37,638 bases of DNA from an uncultured Pelagibacteraceae bacterium. Lineage in GTDB: Bacteria; Pseudomonadota; Alphaproteobacteria; Pelagibacterales; AG-422-B15. The stretch is from contig CACLBX010000005.1 in assembly GCA_902605215.1 (NCBI GenBank), positions 1-37,638 on the forward strand. Direction: 5' to 3'. Shown piece after piece: positions 18,156 to 28,274 of this stretch. The number at the start of each line of letters is the position of its first letter. The stretch's first letter is position 1. Under the pieces are notes generated by a model that saw only the letters and a program-made list of their open reading frames with translations, did not search any database and was not told where the DNA came from. The position numbers and the translations under genes are program-made.

Positions 18156-18949
18156 AATTTGTCTCTACCAAGAATTTTGTCTATTTTTTTGATTGCATTT
18201 TCTTCAGTGATTTTAAGGCTTGCAATAACTTCGCGTAAAAAACGATCATAAGATAATTCAAACAGTTGGCGTTCACTATAAGATTGCTCTATCTGGTTGT
18301 TTGCCCTATTTAAATCTCTAACTACTTCAGCAATTTGCTCGATTTCCCCAGAGTTAATTTTTAAATCGTATTCCTGCGCGCGTCGACTCCACATAGTTCT
18401 TTTAATTTTGGCTTTCTGAGAAAGAATTTTCAAAACATTTTGGATTTTTGATGGTTTTGAAACTTTTCTTAAACTGAGTTTCTTTGCTTTATCAACTGGC
18501 ACTCTCAGTATTAATTTATCTTTTACAAATTCAATGACGTACATTTCAAGCTTTTGACCAACTACCTCTCTTTTTTCTATATCGATAACTTGCCCAACAC
18601 CATGAGTTGGATAAACAACATGATCTTTAGTCTCAAATATTTTTTTAACTTTTTTTTCTTTTATTGTTTTTATTTCTAAAAATTTCTTTACTTTTTTTGC
18701 TTGATAGTGGGAAGGATTAATTATTCTATTATTAACTTTTTTATTAGATTGTTGAGGCATTTTTGGAGCTACAAACTTTTTTACAGTTTTTTTTGCTTCT
18801 ACCTTTTTTTTTGAGGCAACCTTCTGTTTTTTAATAGTTTTTTTTACTACTTTCTTTTTCTTAAGAACTTTTTTAATAGCTTTCTTTTTCTTAAGAACTT
18901 TTTTAACAATTTTCTTTTTCTTCTTTATGGATTTCTTATTTTTTTTCAT
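18128..18949 (-). CDS. carD: CarD/CdnL-family transcriptional regulator with a long Lys-rich N-terminal extension
   Basis: CarD core FETKDHVVYPTHGVGQVIDIEKREVVGQKLEMYVIEF...RVPVDKA...MWSRRAQEYDLKINSGEIEQIAEVVRDLNR; residues 1-60 contain 33 Lys. Confidence 0.9.
   Translation of the reverse strand: MKKNKKSIKKKKKIVKKVLKKKKAIKKVLKKKKVVKKTIKKQKVASKKKVEAKKTVKKFVAPKMPQQSNKKVNNRIINPSHYQAKKVKKFLEIKTIKEKKVKKIFETKDHVVYPTHGVGQVIDIEKREVVGQKLEMYVIEFVKDKLILRVPVDKAKKLSLRKVSKPSKIQNVLKILSQKAKIKRTMWSRRAQEYDLKINSGEIEQIAEVVRDLNRANNQIEQSYSERQLFELSYDRFLREVIASLKITEENAIKKIDKILGRDKLKNAPSLLN
18821..18920 (-). repeat. 30-bp (10-codon) tandem repeat encoding KKKKxxKKVL in the carD tail
   Basis: 18851-18880 and 18881-18910 match at 27 of 30 bases (tttctttttcttaagaacttttttaa...); a degenerate copy precedes and 10 nt of a further copy follow. 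Confidence 0.75.
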
Positions 18950-18958
18950 ATAATTGAA

Positions 18959-19291
18959 TTATCCCCCAGGTTTTTTTGAAAAAAATTTGTTATACTTATC
19001 ATCTTCATTCTCATATTTTTCCGCATCAACTGGCGGATCTTTTTTTAATGTAATATTCGGCCACTCATTAGAAAACTTCGTATTAATTTCTAACCATTTT
19101 CCATCTTTATCTTCTGTATCAGAGATTATTGCATCTACTGGACATTCTGGCTCGCAAACACCACAATCAATACATTCCTCTGGATTGATTACTAGCATGT
19201 TTTCACCTTCATAGAAACAATCAACTGGACAAACTTCCACACAGTCAGTGAATTTGCATTTAATGCAATTCTCATTTACTACGTATGTCAT
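18959..19291 (-). CDS. fdxA: 7Fe-type ferredoxin FdxA
   Basis: [55 protein letters not shown]. Confidence 0.95.
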   Translation of the reverse strand: MTYVVNENCIKCKFTDCVEVCPVDCFYEGENMLVINPEECIDCGVCEPECPVDAIISDTEDKDGKWLEINTKFSNEWPNITLKKDPPVDAEKYENEDDKYNKFFSKKPGG

Positions 19292-19297
19292 AGAGGA

Positions 19298-19735
19298 TTA
19301 ACCTGTAAGTCTTTTTTTGATTTCACCAACTTTAAAATCATCAATATAAAGTAGTCCTGATAGTTTTCTCACAAGAGCATTTTCGTAATCATCAATTCGC
19401 CCATCAGCAATGATTATCTTCCAAAGCATTTCAATTATTGCTAGTTTTTCTTCATCATTTAAGGAAGAATTTATTTTTGAAGTAAACTGATGAATATCAC
19501 TGGCGTTATCAACCATAGAGTTAGATATTTCAAACAAATTGATTAAGCTTTCATCTGTCAACTTGTAGTAATTATTAAGTAACTTAAGAATTTCTTCCTT
19601 TTCAATTTCATCAAATATGCCGTCGTGTTTTGCTGTCGTAATCATTAGCGAGGCAACAGCCAACTGCGTTGCATCAAATTCGTTATCTTCTTTAGTTTCA
19701 GTCTTTTCAAACAATGATGTAAATTTTTCAAACAT
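19298..19735 (-). CDS. TerB-like domain protein
   Basis: LMITTAKHDGIFDEIEKEEI...LWKIIIADGRIDDYENALVRKLSGLL: TerB-type helical Asp motifs. Confidence 0.8.
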   Translation of the reverse strand: MFEKFTSLFEKTETKEDNEFDATQLAVASLMITTAKHDGIFDEIEKEEILKLLNNYYKLTDESLINLFEISNSMVDNASDIHQFTSKINSSLNDEEKLAIIEMLWKIIIADGRIDDYENALVRKLSGLLYIDDFKVGEIKKRLTG

Positions 19736-19917
19736 AATATTATTTTTGTATATTAACTATTAACTGACACAACATATTGTTTATAATATAGAACAAAACA
19801 GGTAGATTATGTGTCCGAATCACTAACAAGCTATGTTCTTTAAATATTCTATTTTTTTTTATAATCAAATAATTATATACATCACATAAACTAAATTTAA
19901 AAGTTTCTTAATTAAAT

Positions 19918-22074
19918 ATGAAAACAAAAAATAGTGATAATTATACAAAGTGGCAGAAAAGCTTTGAACGAGAAACGAAGATTGATCTCAACGAGGCGTC
20001 GTCTGAAACAGATGAAGGTATTGAAATAAAGCCAGTTTATACAAAAGCTGACATTGAGAATCTTTCATTTGTAGATAATGACTCACTCCCTGGTCAGTTG
20101 CCATATACGAGGGGCCCAAAAGCTTCAATGTATACAAATAGACCTTGGACGATAAGGCAGTATGCTGGGTTTTCTACAGCAGAGGAGTCAAATGATTTTT
20201 ATAAGAAAAATTTAAAATCTGGTCAAAAAGGTCTTTCAGTTGCTTTTGATCTGCCAACACATAGAGGTTATGACTCTGATGATGATTTAGTAATGGGAGA
20301 TGTTGGCAAGGCCGGTGTTGCCATTGATACTGTTGAAGACATGAAAATTCTATTCAATGACATTCCACTTGATCAGATGTCTGTATCAATGACGATGAAT
20401 GGAGCAGTCCTTCCTGTCTTATCCTCATTCATTGTTGCTGGGGAAGAGCAAAATGTTAATAAAAATTTACTATCTGGAACTATACAAAATGACATTTTAA
20501 AAGAATTCATGGTGAGAAATACATACATTTATCCTCCTGATCCATCTATGAAAATCGTTGCTGATATAATTGAATTTACATCTAAGGAAATGCCAAAGTT
20601 TAATTCAATTTCAATCTCTGGCTATCATATGCAAGAAGCAGGTGCAGATAATGTGCTTGAACTTGCTTACACACTTGCTGACGGCATGGAATATGTAAGG
20701 GCAGCTCTCTCAAAAGGGTTAGATATTGATGACTTTGCTCCACGTCTTTCATTCTTTTTTGCAATTGGAACTGATTTCTTTATGGAGATTGCAAAACTCA
20801 GAGCAGCTAGAACATTATGGTATAAAATAATGAAAGATTTTGGAGCAAAAAATGAAAAGTCCTTGATACTCAGAACACACTGTCAGACTTCTGGAGTATC
20901 ACTTACTGAAAAGGATCCATATAATAATATCATTAGGACATCTTATGAGGCACTCTCTGCTATACTAGGTGGAACTCAGAGTTTGCATACCAATTCATTT
21001 GATGAAGCAATTGCTCTTCCTACTGATGAATCCGCTCGAATAGCCAGAAATACCCAGCTTATTCTTCAAAATGAGACTGGTGTAACGAATACTGTAGATC
21101 CATTAGCAGGATCATATTTTATAGAAAGTCTTACTGACGAATTATCAAAAAAAGCTTGGGAAATTATAGAAGAGATAGAGTCCCTTGGAGGGATGACAAA
21201 AGCCGTAAAAGCGGGCGTGCCAAAGTTAAAAATTGAGGAGTCGGCTACTAAAAAACAAGCTAAAGTAGATAGTGGTTCAAGAGTTGTTGTTGGGGTTAAT
21301 AAGTTTAAAAACCCCAAAGAGCCAAAGGTAGATGTTAGGGTAATTGATAATAATAGAGTGAGAGATGATCAAATAAAAAAAATAAATGACATTAAAGCCT
21401 CTAGAGATCAAAAGGCTGTTGATGAGTCTCTAGCTAAATTAGTGACTGCAGCCAAAGAGGACAGTAATTTGTTAGCGCGTTCAATTGATGCTATAAAAAA
21501 TAGAGCAACAGTTGGGGAAGTTTCAAAAGCGTTAGAGCAAGTATACGGAAGACATTTTGCGACATCTTTAAGTGTCTCGGGGGTATATGGAAAGCATTTT
21601 GAGGGTGATGAGGATTTTATGAATGTAACAAAAAAAGTAAATATTTTTGAAGAGGCAAATGGTCGAAGGCCTAGAGTTTTGGTAGTTAAGATGGGCCAAG
21701 ATGGTCATGATAGAGGAGCAAAGATTGTTGCTACGTCATTTGCAGATATGGGATTTGATGTTGATATGGGTCCTTTATTTCAGTCTCCAAAAGATGTAGC
21801 GAAAGATGCAATCGAGAATGATGTGCACGCAATAGGTGTCTCAACACTTGCGGCAGGTCACAAAACACTTGTACCAGAGCTCATGAAAAGCCTTAAAGAA
21901 ATAGATCCCAAGTCAAAAATAATTGTTTTTGTTGGCGGAGTAATACCTGAGCAAGACTACGATTTTTTATATGAAAATAATATTTCAGCTATCTTTGGTC
22001 CAGGTTCAAATATTATTGAATCAGCAGAAAAGGTCATTGATTTGATATCAGATAAAATTCACAAACATAATTAA
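19918..22074 (+). CDS. scpA: Methylmalonyl-CoA mutase, single-chain large subunit with B12 domain
   Basis: [78 protein letters not shown], cobalamin motif [11 protein letters not shown]. Confidence 0.93.
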   Translation: MKTKNSDNYTKWQKSFERETKIDLNEASSETDEGIEIKPVYTKADIENLSFVDNDSLPGQLPYTRGPKASMYTNRPWTIRQYAGFSTAEESNDFYKKNLKSGQKGLSVAFDLPTHRGYDSDDDLVMGDVGKAGVAIDTVEDMKILFNDIPLDQMSVSMTMNGAVLPVLSSFIVAGEEQNVNKNLLSGTIQNDILKEFMVRNTYIYPPDPSMKIVADIIEFTSKEMPKFNSISISGYHMQEAGADNVLELAYTLADGMEYVRAALSKGLDIDDFAPRLSFFFAIGTDFFMEIAKLRAARTLWYKIMKDFGAKNEKSLILRTHCQTSGVSLTEKDPYNNIIRTSYEALSAILGGTQSLHTNSFDEAIALPTDESARIARNTQLILQNETGVTNTVDPLAGSYFIESLTDELSKKAWEIIEEIESLGGMTKAVKAGVPKLKIEESATKKQAKVDSGSRVVVGVNKFKNPKEPKVDVRVIDNNRVRDDQIKKINDIKASRDQKAVDESLAKLVTAAKEDSNLLARSIDAIKNRATVGEVSKALEQVYGRHFATSLSVSGVYGKHFEGDEDFMNVTKKVNIFEEANGRRPRVLVVKMGQDGHDRGAKIVATSFADMGFDVDMGPLFQSPKDVAKDAIENDVHAIGVSTLAAGHKTLVPELMKSLKEIDPKSKIIVFVGGVIPEQDYDFLYENNISAIFGPGSNIIESAEKVIDLISDKIHKHN

Positions 22075-23040
22075 ATGCAGCTTGTCGAAAAAATTATTAA
22101 AGGTGAAAGAGCTGCAATTGCTAAAGCTATCACATTAGTTGAGTCCTCTAGGGAGAATGATAAAAAAGAAAGTAGAAAACTAATTTCAGAGCTATTAAAT
22201 AAGCCAGGCAAATCAATTCGTGTTGGATTTTCAGGGCCGCCTGGTGTTGGCAAATCAACATTTATCGAATCATTTGGTCGTTATCTGGTAGAAAAAAATT
22301 ATAAGCTTGGCATTTTAGCTATTGATCCATCTTCACAGATTACAGGAGGGTCAATACTGGGTGACAAAACTAGGATGATAGAAATTTCTAAAAATCCCAA
22401 TACATTCATAAGGTCTACTCCCTCAAGAGGTTCGTTAGGGGGCATTTCAGTTGGAACAAGAGAAGCATCAATCATATTGGATGCAGCGGGATACGATTTT
22501 ATTTTTATTGAAACTGTTGGTGTAGGTCAGTCAGAAACTATGGCAACTAATTTAGTAGATATATTTTCTTTAATTGTAGGACCAGGGTCTGGAGACGAGC
22601 TACAGGGTATAAAAAAAGGGATAACAGAATATGCTGATATATTTATAGTTAATAAAAATGACGGTGACCTAAAATCTGAAGCCTCTAAAACTGCTTCTGA
22701 TTACAAATCAGCAATAAGTTATTATAAAAAATCAAATGATACTGCTGATAAGGAGGTCTTACTTGTATCGGCCATTGAACAGACTGGTATGGAAAAAGTA
22801 ATAGAAACTATACAAAATATAGTTTCACAAAATAAGAAAAATAAAAATTTTGATGAAAGGCGCGCTAAACAGTTTACTTATTGGATAGAAGAAGAGGTTA
22901 GAGAAATAATCCAATTTAATATTCAAAAGAAAATCAAAGCAGACGGTAGTATTAGTCAATTGTCACAAAAAGTAATGGATGGTAAGATTCAAATGTTTGA
23001 AGCAATTGAAGCTATCACTCAGAATTTGCAGAATAAATAA
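22075..23040 (+). CDS. meaB: MeaB/ArgK-type G-protein chaperone of B12-dependent mutases
   Basis: GFSGPPGVGKSTFIE P-loop, AIDPSSQITGGSILGDKTRM, FIFIETVGVGQSE, VNKNDGD; ATG abuts the mutase stop. Confidence 0.92.
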   Translation: MQLVEKIIKGERAAIAKAITLVESSRENDKKESRKLISELLNKPGKSIRVGFSGPPGVGKSTFIESFGRYLVEKNYKLGILAIDPSSQITGGSILGDKTRMIEISKNPNTFIRSTPSRGSLGGISVGTREASIILDAAGYDFIFIETVGVGQSETMATNLVDIFSLIVGPGSGDELQGIKKGITEYADIFIVNKNDGDLKSEASKTASDYKSAISYYKKSNDTADKEVLLVSAIEQTGMEKVIETIQNIVSQNKKNKNFDERRAKQFTYWIEEEVREIIQFNIQKKIKADGSISQLSQKVMDGKIQMFEAIEAITQNLQNK

Positions 23041-23083
23041 TCATATTGACAATATTTATTATTATCTTTAACTAACACAAATT

Positions 23084-23374
23084 ATGACAAAAGCATGTGA
23101 TTTATCTGGCAAAAAAGTCCAGTTTGGAAATAACGTAAGTAAAGCTAATAACAAAACTAGAAGAAAATTTAATGTTAATCTCCAAGCGGTAACTTTTAAA
23201 AGTGAATTGTTAAATAAAAAAATAAAGTTATCAGTGGCTACATCGTCAATTCGAACAGTCTCGAAATTTGGCGGTATAGATGAATTCTTAACAAAAACAA
23301 AAAGTAAGAAATTATCGCTTAAAGCCAAGAGATTACAACGTGCAATGGGCATAGCTGCGAGCAAAGTTAGTTAG
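23084..23374 (+). CDS. rpmB: 50S ribosomal protein L28
   Basis: [34 protein letters not shown]. Confidence 0.93.
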   Translation: MTKACDLSGKKVQFGNNVSKANNKTRRKFNVNLQAVTFKSELLNKKIKLSVATSSIRTVSKFGGIDEFLTKTKSKKLSLKAKRLQRAMGIAASKVS

Positions 23375-23396
23375 CAAGCTGACTTTTATTTTTTTT
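23363..23396 (+). terminator. Candidate intrinsic terminator of rpmB overlapping its stop codon
   Basis: AAAGTTAG...CTGACTTT stem (one U.G) followed by TATTTTTTTT. Confidence 0.5.
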
Positions 23397-25202
23397 CTCA
23401 CTCTCTTCAAATAAATCAACTAACTGTTCTGTCATAACATCCGCTAACTGTTCAGCATCTACTATGGTAACAGCTCTTTTGTAGTATCGAGTAACATCGT
23501 GACCTATGCCTACAGCCAACAATTGAATAGCAGACTTTGATTCTATCCATTCGATTACACCTCTTAAATGTTTTTCAAGATAATTTCCTGTATTTACGGA
23601 TAAAGTACTATCATCTACAGGTGCTCCATCGGATATAACCATTAATATTTTTCTTGCTTCATATCTGACTTGCAACCTTTTATGTGCCCATAAAAGTGCT
23701 TCTCCATCAATATTCTCTTTCAATAGTCCCTCACGCATCATAAGGCCTAAATTTTTTTTTGATCTACGCCATGGTTCATCCGCAGCTTTATAAATAATGT
23801 GTCTTAAATCATTTAATCTTCCTGGTGCTGGAATTTTCTTGTTCTGCATCCAATGCTCTCGACTTTTGCCACCTTTCCAAGCTTTTGTTGTAAAGCCAAG
23901 TATCTCAACCTTAACACCACATCTTTCGAGTGTTCTGGCAAGAATATCAGCGCTCATGGCAGCTACAGTAATGGGCCTTCCTCTCATTGATCCAGAATTA
24001 TCAATTAAAAGTGAAACTACTGTATCCTTGAAGTCAGTATCCTTTTCTTTTTTGAAAGATAATGAGTGATATGGGTCCATTATAATCCTGGTTAATCTTG
24101 ATGTATCTAGCAATCCCTCTTCTAGATCAAAATCCCAGCTTCGGTTTTGCTTAGCAAGCAATTTCCTTTGTAATCGATTAGCCAATCTAGAAATAATTGT
24201 TTGATATGACTTAAGTTGCTGGTCTAAGTAAGCGCGAAGGCGGTTTAATTCTTCATCTTCACATATATTTGAAGCAGTAATTATCTCATCAAATTCTTCA
24301 GTGTATATACCATACTCACTTAGTATTTGTTCACTTGAATTTTCAGCTCTATACTGAGGTGTTGCATTTTCACTATTTCCTTCATCAAACTCTGAAAGTT
24401 CATCATCCTCTTGCTGGTCAATATTCATTTCTGTTTCTTCATACCCCACTTCCTCTTCTGACTGTGAGGCGTCATCATCACTAAAAGATGACTGATTCTC
24501 CATGTCATCTAATTCATTATTTTCGAGTTGCTCTGTGTTTTGATTTTTTTCCTCTTCATTCTTTTCATCATTAGTATTTTGTTCATCATAATAGTCTAAG
24601 TCATTTATTAATTTATTTACATTTTCAGCAAAAACTTTTTGATCATAAATATTCTCTAGGAGAGAATTGGAAGAGTCGCCAATCCTACTTTGAAGCCATT
24701 TCTTCCATACGCTTATTGCTTTATCAGAATCTTTAGGTAGATAATCAGGACTGACTTTATTTCTAAAATATAAATCAATAGCATCTTCAATATCAATATC
24801 AGATTGTTTAGAGATTTCAGAAATATTTTTGTCTTTAAATTTATCTTCATAGAGAGAATGTAAATTATTTTTAACACCTCTCATCAATTTACTGCCTATT
24901 AGTTGTATGCGAGTATCTTCAAGTATTTCATAAATCTTTCTATTTTTTTCTCCAGAGGGCTCGTATTCTTTGAAAGTGTCTTGATTGTGGTATTTATATC
25001 TTAGGGCTTGATTATCAGCATTCCCTCTAAGCTGGCTAAGCGATTCAGGATTAACATCTAACTTCATTTGGGGTAAAACAATTTTATTTTCAGATGAAGA
25101 ACCGGTATCTTCGAATACAACTTCAAGCTCTTTATTTTCAGCAATAGCCCTTGTAGCAGATGAGATAGCCCTTTTGATATCTTCTAAAATATCTTCTTTC
25201 AC
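23367..25202 (-). CDS. cobT: Cobaltochelatase subunit CobT
   Basis: [62 protein letters not shown]; acidic central linker; adjacent cobS. Confidence 0.95.
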   Translation of the reverse strand: MKEDILEDIKRAISSATRAIAENKELEVVFEDTGSSSENKIVLPQMKLDVNPESLSQLRGNADNQALRYKYHNQDTFKEYEPSGEKNRKIYEILEDTRIQLIGSKLMRGVKNNLHSLYEDKFKDKNISEISKQSDIDIEDAIDLYFRNKVSPDYLPKDSDKAISVWKKWLQSRIGDSSNSLLENIYDQKVFAENVNKLINDLDYYDEQNTNDEKNEEEKNQNTEQLENNELDDMENQSSFSDDDASQSEEEVGYEETEMNIDQQEDDELSEFDEGNSENATPQYRAENSSEQILSEYGIYTEEFDEIITASNICEDEELNRLRAYLDQQLKSYQTIISRLANRLQRKLLAKQNRSWDFDLEEGLLDTSRLTRIIMDPYHSLSFKKEKDTDFKDTVVSLLIDNSGSMRGRPITVAAMSADILARTLERCGVKVEILGFTTKAWKGGKSREHWMQNKKIPAPGRLNDLRHIIYKAADEPWRRSKKNLGLMMREGLLKENIDGEALLWAHKRLQVRYEARKILMVISDGAPVDDSTLSVNTGNYLEKHLRGVIEWIESKSAIQLLAVGIGHDVTRYYKRAVTIVDAEQLADVMTEQLVDLFEESEKKNKSQLAN

Positions 25203-26191
25203 TATATTAAGTTAAACTCATTCTTTTCTAATGAGAGATCGTCACCAAAACAGCGTTGATAATATTCAGATATAATCTGTCTTTCACTCTCATCACATTT
25301 ATTTAAGAAAGTAAGTTTGAATGCCATTGCATAATTAAAGTCAAATATCTCAGCATTTTGAGCCCAGGTTAAAACTGTTCGTGGACTCATAACTGTTGAT
25401 ATATCTCCATTTGATAGCCCTTTTCTGGATAGGTCTGCTACTTTAATCATAAGTTCAATGATTTCTTGCTTTTCTTGTGTGTTAAAAGAAGGAACTTTTG
25501 AGAGCATGATTTGTTTTTCTTGCTCAAAATTAAGATAATTGAGTGTGGTCACAATATTCCACCTATCCATTTGACCCTGATTAATCTGTTGCGTTCCGTG
25601 ATATAAGCCCGTGGTATCACCTAAGCCAACTGTGTTTGTTGTTGCAAACATTCTAAAATAATGATTTGGTTTTAAAACTCTATTTTTATCTAGAAGTGTA
25701 AATTTACCATCTGCTTCCAAGACTCTTTGTATTACAAACATGACATCAGGCCTACCTGCATCGTATTCATCAAAAACTAATGCTGTGGGATTTTGTAATG
25801 ACCAAGGAAGAATTCCATCCTGAAATTCTGTTACTTGCTTGCCTTCTTTCAATACGATTGCATCTTTTCCTATTAAATCAATTCGGCTTATATGACTGTC
25901 AAGGTTAACTCTAATGCAAGGCCAATTAAGCCGCGCAGCAATTTGTTCGATATGTGTAGATTTTCCAGTACCATGTAATCCCTGGACCATTACCCTTCTA
26001 TTATATTTGAAACCTGATAAAACTGCCATTGTTGTTGCTTTATCAAAACAATAGCTGCTATCGATATCTGGAACATATTCAGACTTCTTTGAAAACCCCT
26101 CAACGTGTAAATCTGTATCAATGCCAAAGGCCTGATTTACTGAAATAGAAATGTCAGGCTTATTTTGAATTAGGTTTTCTGTTGCTGTCAT
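25202..26191 (-). CDS. cobS: Cobaltochelatase subunit CobS (AAA+)
   Basis: [72 protein letters not shown]. Confidence 0.95.
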   Translation of the reverse strand: MTATENLIQNKPDISISVNQAFGIDTDLHVEGFSKKSEYVPDIDSSYCFDKATTMAVLSGFKYNRRVMVQGLHGTGKSTHIEQIAARLNWPCIRVNLDSHISRIDLIGKDAIVLKEGKQVTEFQDGILPWSLQNPTALVFDEYDAGRPDVMFVIQRVLEADGKFTLLDKNRVLKPNHYFRMFATTNTVGLGDTTGLYHGTQQINQGQMDRWNIVTTLNYLNFEQEKQIMLSKVPSFNTQEKQEIIELMIKVADLSRKGLSNGDISTVMSPRTVLTWAQNAEIFDFNYAMAFKLTFLNKCDESERQIISEYYQRCFGDDLSLEKNEFNLI

Positions 26192-26699
26192 GTTGATCCT
26201 TTATTATTTTGTAGGCTTCTAGAACCTTAGTAAGTTTTTCTTTGTTTTCTTCATTCAGTCCAACTGTATCAGGGTGAAGTTCTTTTACAATCTTTTTGAA
26301 TTTAGATTTAATATCCTCTAATGAACTATCTTTTTTGTCCATACCTAAAGTTGCCAGCGCATTTAGATATTTGGAACTATAAAAACTAGGGTGCATATTA
26401 AGGTTTTCAAGATTATTCATACCAGAAAACATCTGTTCGGAGATTTTTGATATTTTTTCGAAGTAATTCACATCATTCGTGCCTATTTTTTTGGTTTTTC
26501 TGTGGCCAATGATGTCGTTTTCAATAAATTCTTCAATTTCGTCAGCAGACATATCAGAGAAATAATTCCACTTTTTATTATATTCTCTAATATGCTTCAA
26601 ACAGAACCATACATACCGTTTAAGCTCTTTTGGCGATGAAGGCGCTTTAAATTCTCCATCATTGGGGCAATTTTCAAAAGAGCATTTTCTGTTAACCAT
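26160..26699 (-). CDS. J-domain protein with J domain at the C-terminus
   Basis: LGMDKKDSSLEDIKSKFKKIVKELHPDTVGLNEENKEKLTKVLEAYKII contains the HPD motif; location upstream of cobS is typical of Alphaproteobacteria. Confidence 0.88.
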   Translation of the reverse strand: MVNRKCSFENCPNDGEFKAPSSPKELKRYVWFCLKHIREYNKKWNYFSDMSADEIEEFIENDIIGHRKTKKIGTNDVNYFEKISKISEQMFSGMNNLENLNMHPSFYSSKYLNALATLGMDKKDSSLEDIKSKFKKIVKELHPDTVGLNEENKEKLTKVLEAYKIIKDQHDSNRKPNSK

Positions 26700-26735
26700 A
26701 TCGCAATTAATTATGTTAAATATATATAATAATAT

Positions 26736-27017
26736 ATGAGTCTTGAAAAAAATATAAATAGGAAGATTAATGATTTTTTTAAACCATCATTTTTCAAAAT
26801 AATAAATTTTTCTGACCAACACAAAAACCATTATTCTGGTGAAAATAAAGATACTTCCCATATAAAACTTATTATAGTTTCTGAAAAATTTCTAAACTTA
26901 TCACGAATTGATAGAGAGAGAAAAGTACATAAAGTACTCGAACAAGAAATTTTAGATGATATTCATTCAATTAGACTGAAGCTGCATACTGAAGCAGAAT
27001 ATTCTCTAATTAAGTGA
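26736..27017 (+). CDS. bolA: BolA family protein
   Basis: Short (93 aa); HYSGENKDTSHIKLIIVSEKFLNLSRIDRERKVHKVLEQEI...SIRLKLHTEAEYS. Confidence 0.88.
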   Translation: MSLEKNINRKINDFFKPSFFKIINFSDQHKNHYSGENKDTSHIKLIIVSEKFLNLSRIDRERKVHKVLEQEILDDIHSIRLKLHTEAEYSLIK

Positions 27018-28274
27018 AGATATTTTTACTTGAGTAATTATATTTTTATTTGTTCCTAATATTTCAAACTTAAAACCATAATATTGAAAAATCTGACCAG
27101 TCTTAGGAAATGATCTTGACTCATTTATTATCAGCCCTGAAATCGTATTTGCTTCTTCATCAGGCAAATCCCATCCAAAACTTCTATTTATATTTCTTAT
27201 TTCTGTCGAACCCTTTACTTTTACTGAACCATCTTGATTCCTTTTTATGTCAGAAAGCTCAATATCATGCTCATCACTTATCTCGCCAACGATTTCCTCT
27301 ATAATATCTTCCAGGCTAATCATTCCGCTCAGTACTCCGTACTCATCTACAACCATTGCCAATTTAATTTTTCTATTAAGGTGCATTTGAAGTTGGTCTT
27401 TCAGAGAAGTTGTTTCTGGAACAAACCATGTTTTAATCAGTGAGTCCTTTATGTCTTCACGTGTAATTGAAAGAGTTTGTTTTTCTCTAAGTAATTTAAG
27501 TAAATTTTTAGCGTGTATAAGACCTATTATGTTTTCATTATTATCTTTCCAAATTGGGACTCTTGTATATGGGCTTTCTATTACTTGGTTTACAATTTTT
27601 TCAGGATCATCATCAATATTAAGCATAAATACGTTGCTTCTATGAACCATAATATCTTCAACTGCAATTTCAGATAAATCTAAAATTCCAGTAACCATGT
27701 CCTTATCAATTTTAAAAAGTCTACCTTCTTTGTGATGTAGGTCTACCGTTCCTCTTATTTCATCAGCAACAGATATACTGCGAGAATTTTGATCATGTTT
27801 AATCCCGAAAATTCCTAGAATATTAAAAACTATTTTTTCCATAATCCATGTAACGGGCGCCAGCACAGTAACCAATGGTTTTAATAATGGACTAACAATC
27901 AACGCTAATTTCTCCGCATTCGCAATTGCATAACTTTTAGGAAGAATTTCAGCGAAGATCACAATTAATGCTGTCATGATTATTACTGCGTAAGCTACAC
28001 CTGAGTTTCCATATACTTTAATGAGTAGGCTTGTAGCCAATGCAGAAGCGAGAATATTTACAAGGTTATTACCTAATAATATCGCACCGATTAATGACTC
28101 TTTTTTATTTAGCAATTGAAGAGCAACATCAGCATTTTTACTACCTTTCATTCGCAAACCTGTAAGTCGACTTCTTGTACTGGCTGTCAATCCAGTTTCT
28201 GATCCTGAGAAGAATGCAGATAATACAAGCAGTATAATAATAGCAAAAAATAAAATAATTATCTCAAATAACAT
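27006..28274 (-). CDS. HlyC/CorC (DUF21-CBS-CorC_HlyC) family membrane protein
   Basis: ALSAFFSGSETGLTASTRSRL; EDIMVHRSNVFML; VVDEYGVLSGMISLEDIIEEIVGEISDEHD. Confidence 0.9.
   Translation of the reverse strand: MLFEIIILFFAIIILLVLSAFFSGSETGLTASTRSRLTGLRMKGSKNADVALQLLNKKESLIGAILLGNNLVNILASALATSLLIKVYGNSGVAYAVIIMTALIVIFAEILPKSYAIANAEKLALIVSPLLKPLVTVLAPVTWIMEKIVFNILGIFGIKHDQNSRSISVADEIRGTVDLHHKEGRLFKIDKDMVTGILDLSEIAVEDIMVHRSNVFMLNIDDDPEKIVNQVIESPYTRVPIWKDNNENIIGLIHAKNLLKLLREKQTLSITREDIKDSLIKTWFVPETTSLKDQLQMHLNRKIKLAMVVDEYGVLSGMISLEDIIEEIVGEISDEHDIELSDIKRNQDGSVKVKGSTEIRNINRSFGWDLPDEEANTISGLIINESRSFPKTGQIFQYYGFKFEILGTNKNIITQVKISSLN

Noticed and set aside
18821-18950. Repeat tract as a CRISPR-like or intergenic satellite array
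   Set aside because: In-frame 30-bp coding repeats without spacers.
18954-19214. + strand ORF opposite fdxA
   Set aside because: FdxA cysteine motifs on the minus strand are unmistakable; the antisense translation is low-information.
19298-19735. Tellurite resistance function for the TerB-like protein
   Set aside because: No other ter genes nearby; the domain alone does not support tellurite resistance.
19736-19917. Possible cobalamin riboswitch ahead of methylmalonyl-CoA mutase
   Set aside because: I could not find a recognisable B12-box-like element in this AT-rich 182-nt interval; B12 riboswitches normally control synthesis or transport genes.
23068-23364. Minus strand ORF opposite rpmB
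   Set aside because: L28 on the + strand is clear; the antisense ORF is a by-product.
27110-27645. Several short + strand ORFs opposite the HlyC/CorC gene
   Set aside because: Overlapping antisense ORFs with no motifs; the minus-strand DUF21-CBS protein explains the region.
27006-28274. 'Hemolysin' annotation for the HlyC/CorC protein
   Set aside because: The family name is historical; DUF21-CBS-CorC domains point to ion transport or its regulation, with no virulence evidence.
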